A DNA stretch of 20,780 nt, from contig SMOI01000491.1 in NCBI GenBank assembly GCA_008000375.1, forward strand, positions 1-20,780, given 5' to 3'. The notes under the pieces are model-generated. The model was given only the letters and a program-made list of their open reading frames with translations, ran no database searches and had not been told where the DNA came from. Each line of letters starts with the position of its first letter. Within the stretch, counting starts at the first letter, position 1. This document shows positions 1-8,180 of the stretch, piece by piece. Origin of the DNA: Poteriospumella lacustris. Lineage: Eukaryota; Sar; Chrysophyceae; Chromulinales; Dinobryaceae. The translations under genes were made by a program, and so were the position numbers.

Positions 1-1665
1 GGGATGAAGGCTGACGCAGCATCCGCCGAAGCAGATTACGCGCAACTGATGCGCCATATTCGACGCATTGCGATCGTATCACCCATGGCCACGGTGAAGA
101 AGTCGAGAGCTGGCTCCCGGGTGCAGGCCGATGACGACGACGACGACGACGGTGGCGGCGAAGGCGAAGGCGAAGGCGACAATGATGTGGCGACAGCGCC
201 AGAAGCAGGCGCTATGGCGGAAGAGAGCGGAATGATCGATCGTGTGGCACCCATGTGCAGTGATAATACCGTCCCAGTGTCCAGTGAAGCAGCAGCGTCC
301 TCCTCTGCCTCTGCCTTTGCCTCTGCCTCTGCCTCTACCGAAGCCTCTGCGGCCACTGCTGCTGCTGCTGAAGCTTCGTGTGAAGAGTGTCTGGTGTACG
401 TTCCATACCAACGACACGAGGGCGCCATCGCCGCGATGTGTTATTTCGACGGCTTGCTCCTTGGGGGTGTTCCTGTGTCGGCGTGTTGTGTCACCGTGCC
501 ACCGCGGGACGACGCTTCGTGGACCATCGCCGCCGCCGACGACGACGACACGGCGGCGGTGGAACGTCACGTGTCTCAATTGGAAGCGCTGGAATCGTCG
601 CGTCAACGGTTGAACACGTGGATTCACGCCGTGTTCCCGGCCATCGATACGGAGAACCCTGCGTTCCCACGTGTCTTCCGTGAGGACGTGGACGTGGTGG
701 TGGCGGTGGGATCGGAGACGCTCGTCGCGGAGGATGGAGGTGAGGCAGGACTCCCAGCGACATCGCTGCTGTCCACGCAGCCACAAAGCGGTGGTAAGAA
801 GGCCAAGAAAGGCGGCAAGAAGATCAACGCCGCAGCAACGGCAACAGCTACAGATGGCGCCGAGGCCGTCGGCATCAGCACTACCACTGCCACTGCCACT
901 GCCATTGCCACTGCCGCTGCGGACGATGGCGATGGCGATGGCGCCGCCTCGGCCATGGCCTCCACGTTGCGTCCCCGGAAGATCTCCTTGTATCGCATTG
1001 CCCGGGCTATTCCCAAACTGGAAACGCGTTCGAGTGAATCCATCGCGCATCATATTCCGATGGCCACGGCCGAGATCAACACCTACACCAAGCAGCTCTT
1101 GCAACTGTTGGCCTCGTATCAACGCAAGTTGCATACGAAACTGATGACCGAAGTGCCACCGTTTCCGATTTTCCCACCGACCAGTAGTCAAATGGCCTCG
1201 GCCAAGGCCCGTAAGCAACAAGCGATGGCGTTGCAAGAGTTTGCCGATGGACAACGACGCAAATTCAAAGCGAAAATCCGTTTCGTGTGTGGGTTACGAC
1301 AAGTGACCCAGGCGGTGAAGGCCGGTCGAGTGAAAATGGTGCTGTTGGCGCCCAACACCGAAGCCTCGGTGGCCTTGGATTCGAAAGTCTTGTATTTGAT
1401 TCGGTGTGCGACGGCGTTGAACATCCCCGTGATGTATGCGTTGTCCCGGCGGTTGCTCGGGGCCGCGTTGGAAATGACGATCAAACAAAGTTGTGTGGGT
1501 CTTTGTTCCGCCGAGGGTGCGGGGTACGATTTGTTTCGGAAAATGCTCGATTTTGTGCATCGCGAAGGGATGTCGATGTCGATGGCGATGGCGACTGTGA
1601 CGACCGCTGCGGCTGCGGGTGTGGCTACGACGCCGATGGATGCGTCTGCTTCGGTGGTCGCTTGA
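1..1665 (+). CDS. SECIS-binding protein 2 (SBP2)-like, L7Ae RNA-binding domain; 5' end cut by window
   Basis: The frame is open to the window edge; the first visible ATG is at 4 (553 residues), but the real start may lie upstream. The C-terminal part is an L7Ae/L30e-type RNA-binding domain at about residues 424-520. It matches the SBP2 pattern: KIRFVCGLRQVTQAVKAGRV, then VLLAPN, NIPVMYALSRRLLG and CVGLCSAEGA. About 60 residues before it (355-380) a helix containing INTYTKQLLQLLASYQRKLH resembles the segment preceding the RNA-binding domain in animal SBP2, part of its Sec-incorporation domain. SBP2 binds SECIS elements in selenoprotein mRNAs and helps the ribosome recode UGA as selenocysteine. 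The N-terminal half is low-complexity: an Asp run, Gly-Glu repeats, and Ala/Ser and Ala/Thr hexamer-like codon repeats (about 300-360 and 880-925). A Met/Ala/Thr-rich tail follows the domain. A generic L7Ae protein is the alternative, but the combined helix and domain favour SBP2. Confidence 0.85.
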   Translation, partial: GMKADAASAEADYAQLMRHIRRIAIVSPMATVKKSRAGSRVQADDDDDDDGGGEGEGEGDNDVATAPEAGAMAEESGMIDRVAPMCSDNTVPVSSEAAASSSASAFASASASTEASAATAAAAEASCEECLVYVPYQRHEGAIAAMCYFDGLLLGGVPVSACCVTVPPRDDASWTIAAADDDDTAAVERHVSQLEALESSRQRLNTWIHAVFPAIDTENPAFPRVFREDVDVVVAVGSETLVAEDGGEAGLPATSLLSTQPQSGGKKAKKGGKKINAAATATATDGAEAVGISTTTATATAIATAAADDGDGDGAASAMASTLRPRKISLYRIARAIPKLETRSSESIAHHIPMATAEINTYTKQLLQLLASYQRKLHTKLMTEVPPFPIFPPTSSQMASAKARKQQAMALQEFADGQRRKFKAKIRFVCGLRQVTQAVKAGRVKMVLLAPNTEASVALDSKVLYLIRCATALNIPVMYALSRRLLGAALEMTIKQSCVGLCSAEGAGYDLFRKMLDFVHREGMSMSMAMATVTTAAAAGVATTPMDASASVVA

Positions 1666-2558
1666 TGAACGTGCGAGAGGCGGTAGGGGGGAGGGGGAGG
1701 GGCGTATTTGTATGTGTAAAACGGGGTAACTTGACGTGCACAACGAACGGGTTTGTCTCTCAATGGTGTTGATGTTTACACAAGCGATGTGGACGACGTC
1801 CGAGTAGTTTGACTGGCGATGGGGGCAGGTCAGGTCGCCTCATGATGGGGCTACGCTACGATTACCACTACCACTACGACGCACGTTCCGCAGCAAACCA
1901 ACGAAAGCAACGCAAAAACATTTATCCCAGGCGGGTCACCCGAAGAGAAGTAGCAAGAGAAGCGGTCCCCCATGGGGGAGGGGGGCAGACCGCAGTAACG
2001 TCCAATGTGGAAGAATGTTGCGACTTTGGGGGGGGGTACGGAGGCTGGCAGGGTACAGGCACACAACACACAACCGCAAGGATCGAGGCGATGAGACAGA
2101 GATGAAGAGGGAGAGAGAACAGTGACTGACATCGTGGCAGAGGAAGAGAGCAAAGAGATGTCGCGCCTTTCTTCTTCTTCGTTTTGTTTTTATGTACAGG
2201 GAATGGCGAAAGAATAGCATCGGATGTCATCATAGCCAAACGAATCGGACCTACTGTACTGTGACTGCAAGAAACAGCATGGCCAGACGGCACTGCGATG
2301 CTACCCAACGAAGAAGTGGCGGACGTAGTGGTAGTGGGACGAGAACAGAAAGAAAACAGGCGTTGGGAGGGGAGAGACAGAGAGGAGGGAAGAGAGGGGA
2401 AGAGACAGGGTGGTTGTCAACGTGGAATTAGCGAAATGAAGTTGGACAGGTGGGGAGAACGAGTCCCGGTTAGGTATGTACACACCAAACAAGTACGAAG
2501 CCACGAGCAGTGATAGCAGAAACGTATCAAACGAATGCACACACGCACAGACAGAGGA
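1666..2558. other. Gene-free convergent intergenic region, purine-rich on the + strand
   Basis: This stretch lies between the 3' ends of the SBP2-like gene (+) and the ARM-like gene (-). I see no protein-like ORF or RNA gene. The + strand is G/A-rich with several G runs: three at 1686-1702, a perfect 12-base palindrome of five C, AT and five G at 1967-1978, six G at 1980-1985 and nine G at 2028-2036. It probably holds the 3' UTRs of both flanking genes; no clear poly(A) signal could be assigned. Confidence 0.6.
1686..1726 (+). other. G-tract cluster, possible G-quadruplex, just after the SBP2-like stop codon
   Basis: Runs of 6, 5 and 4 G separated by single A bases (1686-1702) begin 21 bases after the stop codon, with a further GGGG at 1723-1726. 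The fourth tract would need a loop of about 20 bases. If the 3' UTR covers this, the structure would be in the sense RNA. Seen as sequence only; folding is inference. Confidence 0.35.
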
Positions 2559-4322
2559 TTACTTGATGGCAATGTGCGAGGGGATGCGGGGATACACATG
2601 GGCGACACCGGAATGTTCTACCATCATAGGCATCGAAGAAGGGGGCGCCTTCAAGGCGCGACGTAAACCATCACGAATCCGCCCCGCTTGGGTCTTGAGA
2701 CGCGGATCGCGTAGGGAATCAAAACTTCTGATCCATTTCTCTACCGCCGCAATGCTGGTACTGCCCATGTGATTGTGAGACTCCGTCGGAGGATCCGGTA
2801 ACCGCGGGGTGGGCGTTCGATAGGCCTCGAGGCAGGCAACAATATCACTCTCGGCTAATGCACCACAACACTCCGTTGGGGTGGTGTGATGATTGGCTGA
2901 TGCCTTCAAGGGGCACATCGACAAGAGGCGATTCAACGCTCGGTTTGCATCGCAGGTAATCAATGTAGCCAGGACGAAGGCACACTCTCGTCGCAACTGT
3001 GCACTGTCGTAGGCACGATCATCATCACTGGGATTCTTGACGTAACTCACTAAAATGGCCCACAATCCGGGACTGGCCTCCGTCACAATACGTGCCGCAT
3101 ACCCTGGAATATCCACAAAACGCGCTAACGTGACAATGGCTTGTTCTCGGACTCGATGAAACGTTGTGTCGACGATGAGTTTCTCGAGCAACATCGATAG
3201 ACAATGGACTGTGCATGGTTCACCCAACAACGTAGATTCTTGGTGATTGGCCACGTCCCATAGCATTCGAGCGGCTTCCAGTTGGGTCTCATACATCGGA
3301 GACTTGACCATTGAAATGATCGGGGTCAGACACGCGATGAACTCTTCACCCGTCGTCACCCGAGGAGATGGATTTGCCACGGCGGGAAGAAAGGTAGAAG
3401 CGCAAGGTGTGAACACGGAATGAATTGACGAAGACGATGATGGTGCGGCATGAAAAGCAGGAGAGGACACGGACGATGGCAACGCTGGCTTCTTCGAGAG
3501 TGGCTGGCTCGCGTGCAATTGTGGATGAGACGCAGACGATGGCAAACCCGACGTAAACTGATCTTCTGATACGAAGTCAGGGGAAGGAAAGTCATCCTCT
3601 CCTGAGGCATATGTCAAATTTCCAGTGCTAGATTCTCGGCTCACGACGACACAAGCACCGAAGGAGGCGAGTTTGTGGCGGAATTCCTTGAAAAAGTCGT
3701 AAAATGGTTTCGAATCACCCTGAATACGACACGATTCGACGATGTAGTGAAAATCAGAGGCATCCCCATGAATCGATGATGGTAATTCGCAATACAGATG
3801 AATGCGAATGACACAGGACGAACAACCCTGCAAGAACTTGCCCTTCCAAATCATGGACGACGATACAAACGAAAAATCGAACTCATGAAAGGATTCCAAG
3901 CATTGTTGAATGATATGAACCACTGTATCTGCATCGTCGTGGGAGTTTGGAACTCGTAAACGCAAATGAGTTGGTTTCAGATGAAAAGGTCGCTCTGGAC
4001 ACGATGAGTGCTCCGACAGAGGAGACGCATCATCAGAATGACCCGTCGATGTAGAGTATGAGTCATGGAAATCAAATGGTTGAAGCTTCTGGTCCACGAA
4101 CTTTGACCCCACATTCTCAACGGCATCGGAATGTGAAAGTTCTAAGATAGAAACATAATCTGCCATAGGAATTGCTCGTGTGCGTCCTGAAAAATGAGGG
4201 TCGAGTTCCCATGCCTTCAGAACATCGGTTAATCCTTGAACACCATCATATTGATTGTCCTCCGGTGTCACATCGATATAGGACGTAGAAATTAGTTCGT
4301 TGGTTTGTTCGATGTTTTCCAT
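2559..4322 (-). CDS. Unrecognised protein with ARM/HEAT-like helical repeats
   Basis: Single-exon ORF of 587 residues, ATG at 4322. I do not recognise a named family. Residues about 107-224 look like a compact alpha/beta domain: a strand with THLRLRVPN, a helix, FDFSFVSSSMIWKGKF, hydrophobic strands, then HYIVESCRIQGDSKPFYDFF and another helix. Residues about 240-320 are a Ser/Ala/Pro-rich linker. Residues about 327-470 contain amphipathic helices of ARM/HEAT type, such as QLEAARMLWDVANHQES and VREQAIVTLARFVDI, followed by RRECAFVLATLIT. The last 90 residues are basic and less ordered. ARM/HEAT folds usually serve as protein-binding scaffolds; the partner cannot be told from here. It converges on the SBP2-like gene and is tandem with NAP1. 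Coding status rests on length, domain-like texture and lack of stops. Confidence 0.8.
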   Translation of the reverse strand: MENIEQTNELISTSYIDVTPEDNQYDGVQGLTDVLKAWELDPHFSGRTRAIPMADYVSILELSHSDAVENVGSKFVDQKLQPFDFHDSYSTSTGHSDDASPLSEHSSCPERPFHLKPTHLRLRVPNSHDDADTVVHIIQQCLESFHEFDFSFVSSSMIWKGKFLQGCSSCVIRIHLYCELPSSIHGDASDFHYIVESCRIQGDSKPFYDFFKEFRHKLASFGACVVVSRESSTGNLTYASGEDDFPSPDFVSEDQFTSGLPSSASHPQLHASQPLSKKPALPSSVSSPAFHAAPSSSSSIHSVFTPCASTFLPAVANPSPRVTTGEEFIACLTPIISMVKSPMYETQLEAARMLWDVANHQESTLLGEPCTVHCLSMLLEKLIVDTTFHRVREQAIVTLARFVDIPGYAARIVTEASPGLWAILVSYVKNPSDDDRAYDSAQLRRECAFVLATLITCDANRALNRLLSMCPLKASANHHTTPTECCGALAESDIVACLEAYRTPTPRLPDPPTESHNHMGSTSIAAVEKWIRSFDSLRDPRLKTQAGRIRDGLRRALKAPPSSMPMMVEHSGVAHVYPRIPSHIAIK

Positions 4323-4908
4323 GTCGCAATTGAGTCCTTGATAATTTCCTTAGGAATCAATTAAATCTCCAGAAAATAGCTACTCAGCAGGCAACTTAAT
4401 TTTTCTGATCGTTTACTGAATTCAAAATTTATATAATAATCTGTTCAGTTTTTTTGTTTCCCACCGGACCACCAGAAAATTGACGAACAAGATGGAACCT
4501 TCAACCGTCCGCAACTGGCGATAGGAAAGAAGTGTCCAGAACCGCCGGCCTGAAACTTCCGCGTTTCGCTTCTTCTGGCGTGGCACCACCTCGCTGCACC
4601 GTGCACCTGCCTTCTTCATCAGCACACCTCTCCCCTTTCCCTCCTGTCAGCCTGTATCATCTTGTCACCTCTCCGCAGTTGTTTCGCAACGACGTTGTTC
4701 TTCCTAACGACGTTTAAGATACTTATTCCTGTGCAGAAATAAGATAAGGATCGTGTAGGGTTCTCCTATCGATTGACTGAAGAACAAACACATGACACAT
4801 AAGGCATGGGCAATATTGTGTGAAGGGACATCTTCCCAATAACAACGCGTTACACAAGGCGGGGGCCCATTACAAAGTCAGTGGAATATATGAGACAATC
4901 ATACAAGC
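4323..4908. other. Intergenic: upstream region of the ARM-like gene and 3' region of NAP1
   Basis: This lies between the ATG of the ARM-like gene and the stop codon of NAP1, both on the minus strand. The part next to the ARM-like gene (4323-4440) is A/T-rich and is a likely promoter or 5' UTR. Short ORFs at 4422-4717 have no protein-like character. I see no RNA gene or repeat here. Confidence 0.5.
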
Positions 4909-6220
4909 TTAGTTTTGCTTGCACTCCGCAGGCTTCTCGTCGCCACCAGGGGCAGCAGCACCCTTTCCGCCCTTCTTTCCCTTGGGTTGGGCCTTCTTTC
5001 CCTTAGGGGCCTCCTCTTCCTCTTCCTCCTCCTCTTCTTCTTCCTCGTCCTCCTCATCGTCCTCGTCTTCCTCATCATCCTCGTCGCCATACTGTTCCGA
5101 AAAAAGACAATGTGTCAAGTCAGTGGTGCAATGTGAGAAAGAAGAACCAAAGCTGCACGTCAACTTACACCAAACATGGCATCATATTCCAAGGCAGCTT
5201 CGCCAGTGAACCAGTCAATGGCTTGAGGGATCAACGATGTGCGGATGACGTGGCCAATGTCGTAATCGGACTCAGGGTCAATCTTGACAGGGTTACCGTC
5301 CTTGTCGACAGGTCCCTCCTGGGCCTTGCCTTCCTCCTCCTCATCTTCATCCTCGTTGTCACCACCCGCTTGGTTGGTGATGGGGGAGAAGAAGTGGAAG
5401 AAAGAGCGCTTGGGCTTCTTGACGGTGATGGTGCGGACTTGGCCCTTGTTGCGGCCAGACTTGGCACGTTGCTTCTTGGTGGTCTCCTCTTCACACAAGT
5501 TCTTGCCGGCCTTCCATTGGATCTCGCATCCCTCGGTACCCTTCAAAGTAGGAGATTGATCATCCAACAAGTCAGGCATGACCTCATACTTCTTGGTCAA
5601 CGTGGCGTTGGAGAAGTACTCGTTCTCAGCGAAGTGGAAAGTCAACGTGAACGAAGTGTAGTCCTCGGCGAGGGTGCACGAGATGTCCGTCAACTTCGAC
5701 AAAGCAGGAACATCATCCTCGGCGATGTACTCATTGATAGCAGGGTGAACAGAGAGGACAGTCGACCAGAACTCAGGGATTCCCTTAGGTTGCTCCTCAT
5801 CCTCGGCAGCAGCGGCGGGCTCTTCCTCGCCCTCCTCCTTGACGTCAGGAACTTCAACCTCACCGCTGATGATCTGACGACGGTTCTCATAAAGAGCTTG
5901 GCGACGCTCGTGATACTTGCGCTCAAGGGCAATGCGCTCTTGCTTGTACTCAGCATCAACGGAATCGGTATCCTCCTGGAGCTTCTTCATGGCGAAAACA
6001 CGGTTGCGGACAGAGCGGGGAAGATCATCCATGTTCAACAACAATCCTTCTTCCTCCTCATCTTCTTCTTCCTCTTCTTGTTCGCTTTCTTCTTCGTTCT
6101 CCTCTTCCTCCTCCTCACGGACGACCTTCTGTTCATGGGACAAATAAATGTGAGTGATCACGTTTTGATAATATCTTCCTCCATAAAAAATCTCACCTTA
6201 TCAGCCTTAGTCTTTCCCAT
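4909..6220 (-). CDS. NAP1: Nucleosome assembly protein 1-like histone chaperone, three exons
   Basis: Minus-strand exons are 6197-6220 (eight codons, MGKTKADK), 5169-6128 and 4909-5091. The introns are 68 bases (6129-6196, GTGAG...ACAG) and 77 bases (5092-5168, GTAAGT...ACAG), both phase 0, giving 388 residues. After an acidic N-terminus the NAP fold runs from about residue 37 to 328. Family hallmarks are KGIPEFW, the FHFAENEYFSNATLTK segment, KPKRSFFHFFSP and IGHVIRTSLIPQAIDWFTGEA. The C-terminus is a long Glu/Asp tract, a Lys/Gly-rich stretch, and then PAECKQN. That end closely resembles the PAECKQQ ending of vertebrate NAP1L1 and the CaaX-type ends of plant NAP1, so prenylation is plausible. 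NAP1 proteins carry H2A-H2B and help assemble chromatin. The first 13 coding bases and the upstream region are copied twice downstream in the tandem array. Confidence 0.95.
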
Positions 6221-6678
6221 TTTTAATAACTTGAGTGACGCGTTGTCAATCGATTTCAAAAGTGAAGAAGATGCAAGACCGCCAACCAACCGTCCTCAAT
6301 TCGATCGTTAGTTTCCGTTCCTGGCAGACATCGCCGATTTGCCAAAACGCTGATCGTTCGTGTGGCGGCGGGCGGTGGAGATTCGGCCAACCGACACACT
6401 CCCCTTTGGTGCAGAGAGACAACAGAAGAAAACTGGATCGCTTTCACCCAGAAACCCACAAACGTTTGAGAGAACTACGGTACTCTTACGCTTACATACA
6501 GTACATACGTTGAATAAAAATGTGGTCTGGAAGCACTGAAAATATAATGAAATCCATGGCAAGTAGTGTAGATACAACAAGAAAAAAAAGCAGCATCGAT
6601 CAAACACTAAACAGTAAACAGTAAACGTGAAAATATAGTGCGACCAAACCGAAACATATTATTGAGCGCAGAAGCCAA
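6221..6678. promoter_or_regulatory. NAP1 upstream region, duplicated in units B and C
   Basis: This 458-base stretch separates the NAP1 ATG from the 3' end of RING pseudogene A. It must hold the NAP1 promoter and 5' UTR, as NAP1 reads leftward. Its homologues at 9863-10271 and 13474-13922 are recognisably the same sequence with substitutions and indels. The copy in B lacks about 40 bases near 9968 that A (about 6330-6360) and C (about 13580-13620) retain. Copies B and C are more alike than either is to A until about 6600. No TATA box could be assigned with confidence. Confidence 0.45.
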
Positions 6679-7875
6679 CTATTTTGAACTACGCCACGTC
6701 CCAATAGCGATCAGCACAATAAATGCCAGAATTGGAACCCACTGAGCAGCCATATCTCGATAGCTTTCAAACTCGGCGCGGGCTCTTTCTGCCTCTTCAT
6801 TGCCTGCCTCAAAACGTCGGCGCCGTTCCTCCTCCTCTTGCTTTTGTCGTGTGATGAAGTTCTGATAAGTGCTGAACCGTTGCTCCCATTCCTCCTTCAC
6901 AGCCTTGGAAAAAGGTGCAACTTCCGCAGCGATAGCATCTTGTAAATTTCTTTCGAAGATTGCTTCCTTGAATTGGAACTGCGTTTTGCACGTTGGGCAC
7001 TTCTGAACGACTTCCGCCGACTGATCACTTTCTCCAACTGGTTGACAGCTTTTCATTCTTTCTTGCAAACAATGAAAGCAATACGAATGAGAGCAAGTCA
7101 AAACCATCGGTGCTGACAACAAATCCATGCAAAAAGCGCACGGGTGCTTTGCTACTAACGCCTCCCAACGTGCTTGTTCCTCGTCAATTTTCCCTTCTTG
7201 TCGTTATCAGAAATGTTCGAGCCGTGAACATCACGAACAGTATCGGGCGAAACTGTATTCACCTTATCGATCACAGAGTTTATGCAAGAGACAAAGCTGG
7301 GGTCACAAACCAAAGATTTGACCTCACGCACCAAGCGTATCTGGTGTTCCAGAGAAAGCGTTTGCAAGGCACCGCTTACTAACGGAATCTTTCACTGCTT
7401 CCAGAGCCACCTCGGCCTCAAACGGAGATGCTACTGCAACATGATTAGTGTCCTTGGCCAATTCTGTCAAGTAACTCCATTCCAATCCGCCAGAATCGCC
7501 TTCACAATAGCTTGCTACTGAACTGGAGTCGGACTCGATACCTCCATTTAAGTTTCCTACGTCACGGATTCCTCTCCACGCAAATGGATCATTAAATTTC
7601 GTGACAAATCCCGCCTCGGCTATGCCCCTCGATACATCGGCGCTGCCGACATCTTTCAACAACGTCGTTTCCGACATTGACACATTCGACTCGCTGAAGT
7701 CCTTCGACAAAGTTTCATCTGGGTTGGCCTAAACGTTGGCAACCGTTTCCGTCGCTTCATAATTCACGACATTTCCACCAGGAATAAATAGATAACGATG
7801 TTTCTACCCCCACGGCCCGAGCACGGAACCCGCTGAGACCTTCTTTCCCACCGCCAAAGTTCTCATCGAGATCAT
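6679..7875 (-). pseudogene. RING-finger gene, pseudogene copy A
   Basis: Homologous along its length to the intact gene at 13923-15152. Disabling changes seen by alignment to that copy are: indels of about 11 and 12 bases in the N-terminal part (7795-7835); an AAG-to-TAG stop at 7729-7731; a 2-base deletion at about 7388; and a net 10-base deletion at about 7185-7200, just before the first RING cysteine pair. A 149-codon ORF remains open (6679-7128). It begins one residue after the first RING cysteine pair, keeps the later zinc ligands, the charged helical segment and the C-terminal membrane anchor. From 6679 to about 6972 the sequence agrees with intact copy C; from about 7024 it agrees with copy B. 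Confidence 0.85.
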
Positions 7876-8180
7876 GATCGAAATTGACAAATCCCTTCAA
7901 GATGGGGCGGACTAAACAACAAAATAACGGGGAAGAAAATGTGATGAAAATTCCTCTAGGCTCTAATCTAGGCCATAATATAGCCATATAGCCTACTACT
8001 ATCCAACGCTTTCTGAGTGAGCAAGAAGACCATGTGCATGGCGACGATGATAATCGATCGTCACCACTACCCGCTACCGACAGATGCAGTGGTGTTGTTG
8101 AAGAGTTGAAGACGAGTGAAGAGAAGATGCCGAGGGTCCAACAAAGTCCCAAGAAGTTCACAAGTAAATAACAAAACAAA
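7876..8180. other. Head-to-head region between RING pseudogene A and gene X copy A, with a uORF
   Basis: These 305 bases sit between divergent reading frames. They are homologous to the region right of the intact RING gene (15153 to about 15390), but A and B carry an insertion of about 48 bases here (roughly 7950-7998, A/T-rich, containing ATATAGCC twice). A 14-codon upstream ORF at 8127-8171 (begins MPRVQQSP) ends nine bases before the gene X ATG. Start and promoter of X are expected here. Confidence 0.5.

Noticed and set aside
79-1254. 391-codon ORF on the minus strand
   Set aside because: Antisense shadow of the SBP2-like gene. Its translation is Arg/Gly/His-rich repeat sequence caused by the opposite-strand codon repeats.
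5112-6311. 399-codon ORF on the plus strand
   Set aside because: Antisense shadow of NAP1. The Leu/Ser runs mirror the acidic codons of NAP1, and the true gene has clear homology and introns.
6993-7382. 129-codon plus-strand ORF identical at 10586-10975
   Set aside because: Antisense to the RING pseudogenes. Identity between copies reflects the recent duplication, not selection.
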